NCBI GenBank assembly: GCA_963827935.1
Contig: CAWHCN010000023.1
Coordinates: 186,001 to 250,000, forward strand
Direction of reading: 5' to 3'
DNA length: 64,000 nucleotides
Source of the DNA: DATFNV01 sp963827935
GTDB taxonomy: Bacteria; Planctomycetota; Planctomycetia; Gemmatales; Gemmataceae
Shown here: positions 27,801 through 37,117 of the stretch, in pieces
Layout of the letters: each line of letters begins with the position of its first letter
Numbering within the stretch: position 1 is the stretch's first letter
Notes under the pieces: model-generated
Told to the model about the DNA's origin: nothing
What the model saw: only the letters and a program-made list of their open reading frames with translations
The model's database searches: none
Made by a program: the position numbers and the translations under genes

Positions 27801-30800
27801 GATAGCCAGGGGGATATGACGACGTTCAATAATGACGTGGCTCAGAATACCGAGCAAACAACGGACGCTTTGGGGAACGTGACGACGGATGTCTACGATG
27901 ACCAGGGCAACATCATCGAGACGATTGATCCGTTGGGGAACATTACGCAGTCCACGTACGACGACATGCATCACCTTTTGACCATGACTCAGTTCCTCGC
28001 CGATGGGACGAACCTCACAACCTCTTATACCTACAACGCTCAAGGCCAAATGACTTCTGAAACCGATCCCGAAGGCAATAACACCTCTTATACGTACGAT
28101 GCCCGAGGGGACTTATTGACGACCACGGAGCCCTTGGGCCACGTGACTTCAAGTACTTATGACTCGAATGGCAACAAAACTTCCTCCACCGATGCGGACG
28201 GCAATACCACGTATTACGTGTACGATGCATCGGGCAACCTGACGGGCACCAAGGATCCCATAGGCAACATCATGTTGTTCGCCTATGATTCTCTGGGAAG
28301 GAATATTGCCATCCTCGACGACGCGGGGGTCCAGGTTAATACCGCGTTCGACTCTAGCGGAAATGAGATAAGCACCAGCTACGAATGGGTAAGTCCCCAG
28401 AATGCGAGCGACACCCAAACTGTGATGGCGCAGGATTCCTACAACGCTAACGGCCAGGTTACGGCGGTCGTCGATCCCAATGGAGACACTGCGGAGTTTA
28501 CGTATGACGCTAACGGCAACCCTGTTGCGACCGAGGATTCTCTCGGAAACACTACGATTCGAATCTTCAACACCTCAAATCAAGAGATCGAGACGATTTA
28601 CCCGGACGGCATGATCGACCGAACGGTTTACGACGCCCTCGGCCGTGTAATCTACGTGACGGATCAATTCAATCCTTCGGCGGGCACCCTGCCGGTGGGC
28701 ACACACACTATCTACGACGCTGACGGACGCGTCATCGAGAAAGATATCGTCGCAGATCTCGACATCGATCTCACGACCACCGCCGCTGGGAATAGTTACA
28801 GCACCTTTGTTTCAGCTGGTCCGGTCCTTTCGAGTACGACGACGACGTACGACGCCGTTGGTCGCGTAGTTCAGACGCGTGATGCGGCGGGTGCCATCAC
28901 CCAGTACACTTACAATCTCGATGGTCAGGTCACTTCGCTCGTCGACGGGCTCGGCGACCGCGCGACGAACGAGTATGACGCGGACGGTCGCCTGACGCAG
29001 ACGACAGACGCCCTGGGTAATACGACAAGCTACGAGTACGATCCCGATGGCCGGCTGATTAAGACAACTTACGCTGACGGAACTACGGCTATAACCGCCT
29101 ACAACGCGAACGGCCAAGTCATCGCGAGCACAGATCAAGACGGTAACACGACCAATTATCAGTACGATAGCAGCGGCGAATTGACTGCTGTGATACTTCC
29201 CGCGGTGGCGGATCCGAATAATGGCGGTGCCCTTACCCGGCCTCAGTACACCTACACTTACGATAACTACGGCGACCTGCTCTCAATTGCAGACCCTGAA
29301 GGAAACGTAACGTCCTTCACGTACGACGCGTTCGACGACCAACTCTCGAAGACGCTCCCCTTAGGTCAGACCGAGTACGTCGAGTACGATCAATATGGCC
29401 GCGTGTGGCGGCAACTCGATTATAAGGGCCAGGTGACCGAGTTTGTTTACGATGATCTTAACCGCCCGATCAAGGAGTTGTTCTTTGCAAGCGTGACTCA
29501 AGCTAACGCAGATCTTGTAGGCGAGGAAATCGATTACACTTACGATAGTCTGGGGCGCGTCAGTTCCATCATGGATAGCGCCAGCGGCTTGCGCACGTTT
29601 ACTTACGATGCGGAGAATCGAATTACGAGCGTGACGTTGGCGCAAGGAACCATCTCTTACACGTATGACTCGGTTACCGGAGAGCTGCTAGAAACCAGTA
29701 CTGCCTTCACCGATATCCGCTACGGGTACGATGTGCTCGGCCGTGTGACCACTGTCACGCTGGACAAAGCCAACGGCACAAGCCTCACCACCGCGCTGAT
29801 GACGACCTATACTTACACCCCCACCGGCAACGTGGCGTCCATGACCCAGGCCAGTGGGGTGGTAACAACCTACGGATATGACGAGCTGAACCACCTTGTG
29901 TTCATGGAAGACACTAACGCATCGGGCGAAGTACTCGACAAGTACGAGTACACACTCGATGCGGATGGCAATCGGATCGCTGCGGACGAATTTCAGTTGC
30001 AGCCTGACGGGATGCTGGATGAGTGCAAAGTTACCTGGGTTTACGACGCTCTCGGTCGATTGGTGAGCGAGTTTTCTGTTGACGTGACAGGTGATCGGCC
30101 TGACCTTACGTACAGCATTGACTACACTTACGATTTGGATGGGAACATCGTTAGTGAGACGACGCCAAATTCTTCCGGTACCGAAACGACGAGCAACACA
30201 TATAATGCGAACGGGGAACTGGTCTCCACCACCACGTCGGGGGTTTCAACAAGTTACCTCTACGACGCAAATGGCTCAGAGACAGAGGAGGTAGTCAACG
30301 GACAGGTCATTGCGAGCTATTCGTACGACCTCCAAAACCGGCTGGCCCAGGCAACCAGCTACAGCACTAATTCGGCAGGCGAAGTTGTCGCTACGTCGTC
30401 GACCTACACATACGACTCGACCTCAAGCTTGATCGAAGAGGATACGTCGGTCACTGTTGATGGGTCCTTGCAAAGCTCTAGTCAACAATTCTTCCTGAAT
30501 GACGCCAAAAATCTATCTGGGGTCACCCAGGTTCTCGAGGTGCAGAATGCAGCGGGCCTTCCACAGATAACGTACTTGTGGGGCAGCAGTGTCCTGGCGC
30601 AGATTGGCCTCACGGGACAGGTTAGCTTTTTCTCCACCGACGCACTTGGTTCGACGCGCATTCTTACCGACGCCTCAGGGCAGATAACCGATCGGTACGA
30701 TTACACTGCCTACGGAGACGCGATTGGCTTTAATCCGGCCGGCGCGGCCACGACCATCCTTTTCGGGGGCCAACAGTACGACCCCACGACCGGCTTGTAT

Positions 30801-33800
30801 CGCATGGGGGCTCGATCCTACGATCCGACAACGGGGCGTTTCACACAAGCGGACCCCACCGGCGGCGACGCGCAAGAACCCCTGAGCTTGAACGGATATG
30901 CGTATGCGGATGGCGATCCAGTCGATTTCACCGACCCCACGGGCTTCGGCCCGAACGAGACCGCGCTGGGCATAGCGGTTCATGAAGAGATTGGCTATGA
31001 TTTCGTGAGGGAGGTCAGGGGGGGTGTCTCGAATTCCTGGCTCCGGACAATGCTGGCCTACATGGACACGGCCCAGTATATTTCCCAGGCATTCAACCTC
31101 ACGCTGAATAACATGTTCGATGTAAGTTCGCTTTATCCGAACACACTAGGGGCTCTAAGGGCGGTTGTGGGTACGGCTACAGACGTGGCCACAGGGCTGA
31201 AGTTCAACACGCGGCCCGATCTAACTGACCCGGCTGTACTTAGCTCGGGCGCCCTGAATCCAGGTGGGACGAACGCGGTATATGAAATCAAGCCAGGGGA
31301 TTGGCCGAATGTGCTAGCGGGGGAGGCCCAACTATGGCTTTACATTCTGGCATTGCAGGGCGCGCAAACAACACTGTTGCAGAAGAACGGGGCCCCGTTG
31401 CCACCGAATCTGCCGCCCTTTCACCCCGGAGTGTACAAGCCGGACGACAGGTATGACATCCCTGACCAGTTAAATACTGGCGTGACTTCGCCTGCCGATC
31501 TCAGGCCCTTGAGCGTATGGGGCTATGGCGATGTTACGGTCGCACAATTGCCCTTCGGGCTTATCCTTTACAATCAAACAAACGCCACAGTCGACGACTT
31601 CCTGAATCAGGTTCTGCTCGGCGTTTTCAAGCAGCTGGTCGTCGGTGCTCTCACCGGGTTGCAAGGTAGTATTGCCGAGTTACTGACTACATTTGAGCAG
31701 GAACAGGCCCAGCTAGTGGTACAAAAACAGGCCGCCCAAGCACTGGAACAGAGTACAGTACAGCAACTTGCCGACAACACGATACAAAGCGCCGAACAAT
31801 ATGAGACACTGGTGCTCAAGGAAAGAGAAGGTGTCTTGGTAAGCGCAAACGGCGGGCCCAGCGGCGCCGACCTTTCCACCGAGGCTCCGGGACAACAAAC
31901 GACGCCGACAAGCATTGCCATCACCGGTCAGGAGATCCTCCCGGTCCTGAACGAAGCTGAACAAGAGTGGGCTCCGGCAACAAGGGATCTCCCGAAGATG
32001 TCAATCAGCATAGTATTAACACCACTGAACCCGAGTTTGCTCGCACAATCCGAAGTCACCTCCTGGTCCGCCGCCGGCCAACCCCTCTCCGGCATCATCT
32101 ACCTCTCCCCCGACGCCGCCGGTCAGGGCTGGTACATCGATCCCACCACCGGCGACAACAGCGACTTCGCCGACCCGCTGGACGCCACCGCCTTCGCTGC
32201 CGAGCCCGGTTCGCCCGCCTACGGACATTACGACCTGCTCACCACCCTGGAGCACGAGGTCGGGCACATCCTCGGGTTCTATCCCGGCAATCCGGGCTAC
32301 GACAGCCATTCTCGAAACCGTCGATGGTTCGCAGCTGTTCGTCGGCCCCGGCTTCACGGCTCAGGTCGCCCCGGGCGGCGAACTCGATCCCAGCGTTTAT
32401 CCCGACGATGTCATGGCCGCGACGCTCGCTCCCGGCGTGCTCAAGTACCCGGCGCCGCTGGAAATGGATGTCATCAGCACTCTGTGGGGCACGGCGCTAA
32501 CTTCGCCCAGCCAGCCGGTGACCGGCACGGCGGCGTTTATACCGCCCGCGCAGCCCTACTTGACGCAGCTCAGCACCGACAACCTGGTCGTCGCCGACGA
32601 CACCGCAACCAACGACGGCTTCAGCACGCGCGGCAATGCGTCGGTGGCCGGCAACGCCATCACACTGGGGGATGATCCGCGCTACAACAGCGGCGTCTGG
32701 CGGACCTTTGCCATCCCGGCCGGGGCCACGTCGTTCCAGTTTACCATCACCCAGGCCGAGCTCGCCAGCAACGGACCGATGGCGCCCGGCGACGCCTTCG
32801 AGGTCGCCCTGCTCAACGCCGATACCATGCAATCGCTGGCCGGCACCGCGGCCGGCCTGACCGACACCGATGCGTTCCTCAACATCCAGCAGAACGGCCA
32901 GGTCTTCTTCAGCCCGATGGTCACCATCGGCGGCGTGTCGGCGTCCGGCGGGATGGCCAACCTCGATGACCCGATGACGGTGACCGTCGACCTGAGCAGC
33001 GTGCAGAGCGGGACCGAGGCCAAGCTGTACTTCGATCTGCTCGGCTTCGGCAACGGCAACAGCAACGTGGTGGTGAACCTTAACCCGACCATGACGACGG
33101 TGACCTCGGACCATCCAAACGGCTCAATGTATGGCGGGCTGGTCACGTTCACGGCCACCGTCGGCACCACGGGCGGCACGCCCACCGGCAGCGTGCAATT
33201 CCAGATCGACGGTTCCGACTATGGCTTGGCCGTCCCCGTGACGGACGGCGTGGCCGTCCTTGCCACGTCGGGCCTGGGCGCGGGTCAGCATGGCGTCGTT
33301 GCTTTCTATACCAGCAACAGCCCGGATTTCGCCAGCAGCGACGATCAAACCAGTCCCTGGGAGCAAAGCGTGGCGTCGGCCTTGCTGACCATCAGCGCCG
33401 ACAACCAGGCGATGACCTACGGCGGCACGCTGCCCGTCCTGACCGCGACCTATACGGGCCTGGTCAATGGCGACACGCCCGCCACCTTCGAGGTCAGTCC
33501 GAATACAGCCCCGACGCTATCCACCGTGGCGGCCACGAGCCACGCCGGCAGCTACGCCATCACCGTGGGCGGCGCTTCCGATGCCAATTACACCATCACC
33601 TACGACAGCGGCACACTGACCATCAATCCGGCTTCGCTCACGATCAGCGCCGACAGCAAGGCGATGACGTACGGCGGCACGCTGCCGGCCCTGACCGCGA
33701 CTTACACGGGCCTGGTCAACGGCGATACGCCCGCCACCTTCTTGATGAGCCCGAACAAGGCCCCGACGCTGTCCACGGTGCTGGCGACGAGCCATGCCGG

Positions 33801-35173
33801 GAAGTACGCCATCACGGCCGGCGGCGCGTCCGATCCGGACTACACCATCGCCTATGTCAATGGCACGCTGACCATTAACTCGGCCCTGCTCACCATCAGC
33901 GCCGACAGCAAGACGATGCCGTATGGCGGCACCCTGCCTCTCCTGACCGCGACTTACACGGGCCTGGTCAACGGCGATACGTCCGCCACCTTCGCGGTCA
34001 GTCCGAACGTCGTGCCGACGCTGTCCACGGTGCCGGCGACCAGCGACGCCGGCACGTACACCATTACGGCCGGCGGCGCTGCCGACCCGGATTATGTCAT
34101 CAGTTACAACACGGGTCTATTGACCATCAACCCGGCCAAGCTGACGATCGCGGCGGACGGCAAGACGATGACCTACGGCGGCGCCCTGCCGACGCTGACG
34201 GCGACCTACACGGGCCTGGTCAACGGCGACACGCCGGGCACGTTCGCGGTCAGTCCGAATGTGGCTCCTCGAGCTCTCGACCGTGGCCGCGACTAGCCGC
34301 GTCGGCACGTACACGATCACGGCCGGCGGCGCTGCCGACCCGGATTATGTCATCAGTTACAACACCGGTGTATTGACCATCAACCCGGCCAAGCTGACGA
34401 TCACGGCCGACAGCAAGGCGATGACCTACCGGGGGAAGATGCCGGCCCTGACCGCCACCTACACGGGCCTGGTCGACGGCGATACACCGGCCACCTTCGC
34501 TTCGAGTCCGAATACGGCCCCGAAGTTGTCCACGACGGTGGTCGCCGCTAGCCAACCGGGGCCGTACGTCATCATGGTCGGCGGCGGCGCCGATCCCAAT
34601 TACGCCATCACTTTTGTCAACGGTACGTTGACCATCACCCCGGCCCCGCTGACGATCACGGCGGTCAGCAAGACGATGACCTACGGCGGCGCGCTGCCCG
34701 TGCTGACGGTCACCTATACGGGCCTGGTCAGCGGCGACACGCCGGCCACCTTCGCCAGCCGCCCCAACACGGCACCCAAGCTGTCCACCGTGTCGGCCAA
34801 GAGCCATGTCGGGAAGTACGCCATCACGGTCAGCGGAGCTTCCGACCCGGATTACACCATCACCTACGTGAGCGGCACGCTGACCATCACGCCGGCGCGG
34901 CTGACAATCAGGGCCGTCAGCGAGACCATGACGTTCGGCAGCGTGCTGCCGGCGCTGACTGTCACCTACACCGGCCTGGTCAACGGGGACAGCGCCGCCA
35001 CCTTGGCGGCCCACGGCAACACGGCCCCCAAGCTGTCCACCGTGCCGGGCACCAGCGCCATCGGCACCTACGTCATCACAGTGGACGACGCTTACGACCC
35101 GGACTACCTCATCACCTACGTGTACGGCACGCTGACCATCATCCCGCCGCGCCGGGGCAGGGCGTTCGGTTAG
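3404..35173 (+). CDS. Giant mosaic surface protein (5' end cut by IS110; many indels)
   Basis: Reading through single-base indels, one protein of about 10,600 residues runs to TAG at 35171-35173. No conserved stop separates the blocks, and each indel is followed at once by the same domain family in another frame. Module order: tandem beta repeats, CARDB, SbsA-type Ig, CARDB, IPT/TIG, beta-propeller, putative-Ig (He_PIG), RHS-type start, dockerin, Ig-like, second RHS start, about 1,100 residues of YD repeats and RHS core, PD-(D/E)xK-like domain, HExxH metalloprotease-like module, jelly-roll-like and Ig-like domains, and seven MBG repeats. The 5' end, with any signal peptide, lies upstream of the IS110 dimer or outside the window. 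Long uninterrupted stretches are 5145-10950 and 27700-32310. Such proteins are exported and surface-bound or secreted; the exact role is unknown. It could be two or more fused genes. Confidence 0.7.
6800..7905 (+). other. Domain: end of beta-helix adhesin segment
   Basis: This segment is part of the giant protein and continuous in frame. It continues the pattern of short beta strands (NAGTVAVGPGATLD, GTTTVDGTLQADTLSLNGG, TLTVSGNYTQTSAGALDIGL), typical of the last rungs of autotransporter-like passenger domains. A region with YDGWDADGPNSDWIARN and AGINTLSITITD follows, resembling a jelly-roll carbohydrate-binding insertion. The block ends in TATLNGTLNVALVDNF, a motif common in filamentous surface proteins of Planctomycetes. 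No stop or indel is seen here. Confidence 0.6.
7905..9000 (+). other. Domain: CARDB repeats, block 1
   Basis: There are about three CARDB (cell-adhesion-related, bacterial) Ig-like domains of roughly 115 residues each within the giant protein. Each shows the family pattern: FQVSWTVTNQGTVPA, then a W-D-Y-L-S segment such as TWQDAVYLSGTDTL, then SYT and GSYYLLFAIDANG. CARDB domains are thought to act in extracellular adhesion. The frame is intact across this block. Confidence 0.75.
9000..9900 (+). other. Domain: Ig-like and SbsA-type Ig domains
   Basis: This part of the giant protein starts with DPASDSGVKGDNLTNVTTPT, an Ig-like domain typical of large adhesins. Two SbsA-type Ig domains follow, recognised by TPPTVTSVSPSGIVATDISS with VAFDKAID, and by TPPQVTAVMPTGTVN with VTFTKAMK. 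These are structural spacer domains. The frame is intact. Confidence 0.65.
9900..15480 (+). other. Domain: CARDB repeats, block 2 (indel-rich from 10950)
   Basis: Roughly a dozen or more further CARDB domains follow, marked by repeated starts such as LPDLVVTSVTPS, PPPDLSTSMV, PYADLAVSNVTAP and LPDLVLSNVVAPT and by WTDxVYLS segments. From about 10951 the reading frame changes every 50-150 bases. Clear single-base events include extra bases near 10951, 11005, 13609 and 14167 and missing bases near 11412 and 11514. The domain text resumes directly after each, so the underlying coding sequence is probably continuous. Confidence 0.7.
15480..17900 (+). other. Domain: IPT/TIG-like domain and uncharacterised segment
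   Basis: The block opens with LSITNVRPTRGATAAYVTTT and IVKLVMPGFAEYQPV, an IPT/TIG-like Ig fold. A stretch with GDTGTYSVALQNLGN follows, then a poorly recognisable alpha/beta region that includes a short helical part (EFVAQATQQADQLRTAIL). From about 17370 come Ig-like strands ending with FLALATDVAGNHE. Frequent one-base indels make residue-level calls unreliable. I do not recognise a catalytic domain. Confidence 0.45.
17900..19550 (+). other. Domain: beta-propeller-like and SbsA-type Ig
   Basis: Repeats of the type LAFDNDGNLWAATGGG, LALAVDPTTDQIYVATG and SLAFDPDGNLWAVTWP (the last after frame correction) point to a six- or seven-bladed NHL/virginiamycin-lyase-like propeller at about 18050-18830. 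An SbsA-type Ig domain follows (VNPPPGSVA, VTFDQDM). Propellers of this kind bind ligands or partners in extracellular proteins; no catalytic residues were identified. Confidence 0.55.
19550..22160 (+). other. Domain: putative-Ig (He_PIG) cadherin-like repeats
   Basis: About six repeats of roughly 100-130 residues show the He_PIG pattern: a proline-rich start, VTATDPDGRQLVYWA, LPGGASFDPATHTLLWEPG, then AGTYNDVTFYVSDG. Other units carry GLPPGATFDPDTALFSWTPG and LTFAVAGLPAAATL. These are extracellular stalk domains. Frames change often through single-base indels. Confidence 0.7.
22160..23480 (+). other. Domain: Ig-like segment and first RHS-type start module
   Basis: After an Ig-like segment, the text reads RTYDAADA, TGDFGYGWSF and YNPFRDGTELYLTLPTGQR, the typical entry module of RHS/YD-repeat proteins. 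YDLATGQPYNPGNPFFGG and LDAQGNIIGEVTSTGAQLY follow, then a YD-like strand FLRDAQGRITSIVTPDGQLV. The YD shell is not completed here; the protein switches to other domains. It is a partial duplicate of the module near 26880. Confidence 0.6.
23480..24065 (+). other. Domain: PPC-like segment and dockerin type I repeat
   Basis: A segment with HFAFRFDQNELNSTATGSV and PGLYVVAVAG resembles pre-peptidase C-terminal (PPC)-type beta domains. It leads into GDINGDGNVDGNDSALLAAA and then AADINGDGKVDDA, the paired calcium-binding F-hand repeats of a dockerin type I domain (about 23895-24040). Dockerins bind cohesins; in Planctomycetes they often sit at the C-terminus of secreted proteins, so an internal one is unusual and may mark an old gene end. 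Confidence 0.65.
24065..26820 (+). other. Domain: Ig-like repeats of large adhesin type
   Basis: Repeated Ig-like domains carry ITTPTFEVDAPANAIVRLYA, GTYQMTATAEDLAGNVS and AGSQAFIVVASDVAGNSS. Two copies of a second type carry NDTGGNNITYDPTVTGVVDD and SFQASLDGGAAVNVT. The TPPATPTL and DNTVPAI joints are typical of Bap-like adhesins. Indels continue but thin out. Structural role only. Confidence 0.6.
26820..30955 (+). other. Domain: RHS/YD-repeat shell and RHS core
   Basis: The entry module (NFTLSFQDVNIPGEGIPITV, TSGDFGYGWTISV) is followed by a Gly-rich linker near 27060-27140 and more than 30 YD repeats (YDPLGREGTREEY, YDALGRVIYVTDQ and similar). The RHS core holds YDYTAYGDA, YDPTTGLYRMGARSYDPTTG and RFTQADPTGGD. 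Two DPTG motifs at 30852 and 30933 match the DPxG-x18-DPxG site at which RHS cores cleave off the C-terminal tip. The frame is intact from about 27700 onward. RHS shells encapsulate and deliver toxic tips. Confidence 0.85.
30956..32000 (+). other. Domain: RHS tip with PD-(D/E)xK-like nuclease motif
   Basis: Immediately after the RHS core comes a domain unlike the rest. FNTRPDLTDP is followed about 20 residues later by VYEIKPGDWPN and GEAQLWLYILALQ. Asp (codon 31218), Glu (31284) and Lys (31290) are spaced and set as in PD-(D/E)xK nucleases found as RHS toxin tips. A helical region (31600-31800, LLTTFEQEQAQLVVQKQAAQ) follows. Composition falls to about 50-55% GC, against about 65-70% in flanking blocks (a few lines counted by hand). 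Nuclease activity is inferred; a non-toxic REase-fold domain is possible. Confidence 0.5.
32000..32510 (+). other. Domain: HExxH metalloprotease-like module
   Basis: LLTTLEHEVGHILGF places the zinc-protease signature H-E-x-x-H-x-x-G-F at 32253-32279. The flanking text (GWYIDPTTGDNSDF before it, DDVMAATLAPGV after it) matches a module common in very large Planctomycete surface proteins. A single extra base at about 32311, 30 bases after the motif, shifts the frame. If functional, it could process this or neighbouring proteins; no third zinc ligand is clear beyond the motif. Confidence 0.6.
32510..33384 (+). other. Domain: jelly-roll-like and Ig-like (Big_3_5) domains
   Basis: The first part (GVWRTFAIPAGATSFQFTI, GDAFEVALLNADTMQSL) looks like a jelly-roll or carbohydrate-binding beta sandwich. 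The second (TPTGSVQFQIDGSDYG, GLGAGQHGVVAFYTSN) is a bacterial Ig-like domain of the Big_3_5 type. The frame is open throughout. Confidence 0.5.
33384..35160 (+). repeat. Seven MBG-type tandem repeats (~252 bp each)
   Basis: Seven units of about 84 codons begin with variants of LTISADSKAMTYGGTLP and contain LTATYTGLVNGDTPATF and YAITVGGASDANYTITY. They match the MBG (mostly beta-gene) repeats of bacterial surface proteins. One extra base at about 34270 shifts the frame in unit 4. The protein ends shortly after unit 7 with RRGRAFG and a stop; no sorting signal or membrane anchor is visible. Confidence 0.85.
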
Positions 35174-35286
35174 GCGGGCGGCAGGTGTTAATCTCCTCTC
35201 GCTCCGTGAGGTAGGGTCGAAGCTCGATTAAGCATACATTAGTATAGTATGACGGCGCCTGAGGCGACCGGGTGTAGCAAAATGAT

Positions 35287-35337
35287 ACACAAGTGACTTG
35301 CCCACTAATGCGTGGACAAGTGGGCAAGTCACTGTGT
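35287..35337. repeat. Perfect 15-bp inverted repeat (hairpin)
   Basis: agtgacttgcccact at 35292-35306 pairs perfectly with agtgggcaagtcact at 35319-35333, with a 12-base loop. acac (35287-35290) and gtgt (35334-35337) extend the stem past a one-base bulge. It lies about 120 bases after the giant gene. There is no T run, so it is not a standard terminator; it may be a repeat element or binding site. Confidence 0.7.
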
Positions 35338-35379
35338 CGGAAGACGCAAGACCTTGGGGCATAGCTTGTTGTGTCACCG

Positions 35380-35420
35380 GAGTGACTTGCTCACCCACTG
35401 GGGCAGTGACCAAGTCACTC
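35380..35420. repeat. Second inverted repeat with the same stem core
   Basis: gagtgacttg at 35380-35389 pairs with caagtcactc at 35411-35420 (10 bp, 21-base loop). The stem core agtgacttg is shared with the hairpin at 35287-35337, so the two look like copies of one short palindromic element. Confidence 0.65.
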
Positions 35421-35664
35421 GCCCCTGCCGCCCTGCCGGGCCAGGCCACCCGAGAGATTATCACCTGCCGCTCGCCTTAAGAACCGCCGCCCCGAACTGT
35501 CTCCCCCTCATATTCGGCACGCACGGCACGACCGATTCGCTCCGGCGGCCGTGCGCGGTCGCTTCGTCGCTGGAAACTGGGAGAGCCGCATGAGTGGAGC
35601 CGATGATGGACCGTGAGTCGGCCGGAACAAGGATGTTGACCGGCTTTCGTCATCGAGGTGGTCC

Positions 35665-36946
35665 ATGCGAAACGGATTTCCGGGCGTGGTGACCTGCGCC
35701 TTGCTCATCACCACCTCCGTTAATGCCCAGGCACCTCAGCCTGACAGTGATCCCGCGGCGTCGGCCTGTTCTGTCCCCACGGACCTGTACCCGGAGCCGT
35801 CTCTCCCGCGGATGTGGTTCGGCAGCGACTATATGCTGTGGTGGGTCCGCAAGGCGCCTGTGCCGGCGCCCTGATCACGACGGGTCCGTTCAACCCCGAT
35901 ACGTTCATGCCGGGCGTGACCCCGCCGCCGGGGGCCCTGTCCTCGCCGGGGACGGCCATCCTGTTCGGCGGCCAGGATGTCTCGCTGGGCACCTTTTCCG
36001 GCCTGCGCCTTCAGGGCGGCGTGGACCTGACCGACGACCGCAGCCTGGCCGTCGAGGGCGGCGGCTTCCTTCTGGAGCAGCGTGCGCGTTCCTTCACCGC
36101 CTCGTCAAACGCTGCCGGTGTCCCGTTCCTCGCCATCCCCGTCATCGACTCCGTGACGGGCCGGGAAACGAGCGTCGCGGCGTCCTTCGCCGATGATTCG
36201 GCCAACCTTTTCGGCGGACTCAGTGGTGGCATCGCTGCCGAGACCACGACTCGCTTGTGGGCGCGGAAGCCAACCTCTCTTCGCTGGTCGTGCGCCGAGA
36301 CTCGTTCCGGGCGACGGCCCTGGCCGGCTTTCGCTACCTGTCGCTGAAGGAATCGCTGAGCCTGGACGAGGAGTTCACTCCAATCGGCCAGCCCCTGGAC
36401 CCCGGCTTCCTGGGAGGGCCGATCGGCCTGGGCCAGAGCGCCACGGTCCTCAACCAGTTCGAGACGCAGAACCAGTTCTACGGCGGCCAGCTCGGGGCGC
36501 GGCTGGAGTACCTGGGGGACCTGGTCTTCGCTAGCCTGACGGCCAAGGTGGCCCTGGGCGACACCGCGCAGCGGATCGACGTGAACGGCAACTCGACGTT
36601 GTACACTCCCGGCCAGGCGCCGGTGACGGCTGCCGGTGGCGTGCTGGCCCTGCCGAGCAACATGGGGCGGCGCAACTACAATTCCTTCTCGGTGGTGCCG
36701 GAAGTGGGTGTCAACCTGGGAATTCAGCTGACGCCGAATGTACGGGCGACGGTCGGCTACACGTTCTTGTACTGGTCGGACGTGGTTCGACCGGGGGATC
36801 AAATCGATCGGGTGGTGGACCGGACCACGGTGCCCACGCTCGAGCAGTTCGTGCCCGGGGCGACAGGAACGCGCCCGGCCCCGCTGCATGTCCAATCGGA
36901 TTTCTGGGCCCAGGGCGTCACTTTTGGTCTAGGCCTGTCCTTCTGA
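35665..36946 (+). CDS. BBP7-family outer-membrane beta-barrel protein, two frameshifts
   Basis: BBP7 proteins are Planctomycete-specific predicted outer-membrane barrels of unknown substrate. The start ATG at 35665 opens a signal peptide (MRNGFPGVVTCALLITTSVN, cut near AQA). Next comes WFGSDYMLWWVRKAPVPAPL, a family hallmark. The body has alternating strands (LQGGVDLTDDRSLAVEGGGF, ATALAGFRYLSLKESLSL, GAEANLSSLVVRR), and the last strand ends in SDFWAQGVTFGLGLSF with a terminal Phe, as in other barrels. One base is missing near 35865 and one near 36252; restoring them gives a single frame of about 427 residues ending at TGA 36944-36946. It stands alone, with the paired hairpins upstream. Confidence 0.75.
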
Positions 36947-36951
36947 TGGCG

Positions 36952-37080
36952 TAAGGCGTGGACGGCCTCCTCCAGGGCCGTCAGGGTTGGCGGCGCTCCG
37001 ACCGAGAACGTGGTGCCGTTGGGCATCTCCACCAGCAGGGCGCCTAGCCGGCCCTTGTGGCGGCCTGAGCCCTCCTGATG
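36952..37080 (-). pseudogene. Possible remnant of a DNA-ligase OB-fold domain
   Basis: On the minus strand, the text GSGRHKGRLGALLVEMPNGT and then TFSVGAPPTL resembles the OB-fold segment of ATP-dependent DNA ligases (typically KGRLGALxVELxxGTxFSVG). It is only about 40 residues and continues into ALEEAVHALRHQK without a recognisable end or start. It sits in the 170-base gap between the BBP7 and glycosidase-like genes. This is a weak call from memory of the motif. Confidence 0.3.
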
Positions 37081-37117
37081 CTGAAGAAGCTGACGGTCCT
37101 GGTATCTGGGCCGTTGG

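Larger units (their letters stand above)
35174..35664. other. Intergenic region between the giant gene and BBP7 gene
   Basis: No convincing gene is present. The region holds two hairpins sharing the stem core agtgacttg (35287-35337 and 35380-35420). An AT-richer patch around 35225-35290 could carry the promoter of the BBP7 gene. No clear -35/-10 pair was assigned. Confidence 0.6.

Noticed and set aside
33384..35160. CRISPR array suggested by regular repeats
   Set aside because: The 252-bp period is in-frame MBG coding repeats with no short palindromic repeat-spacer structure; no CRISPR array was seen anywhere in the window.
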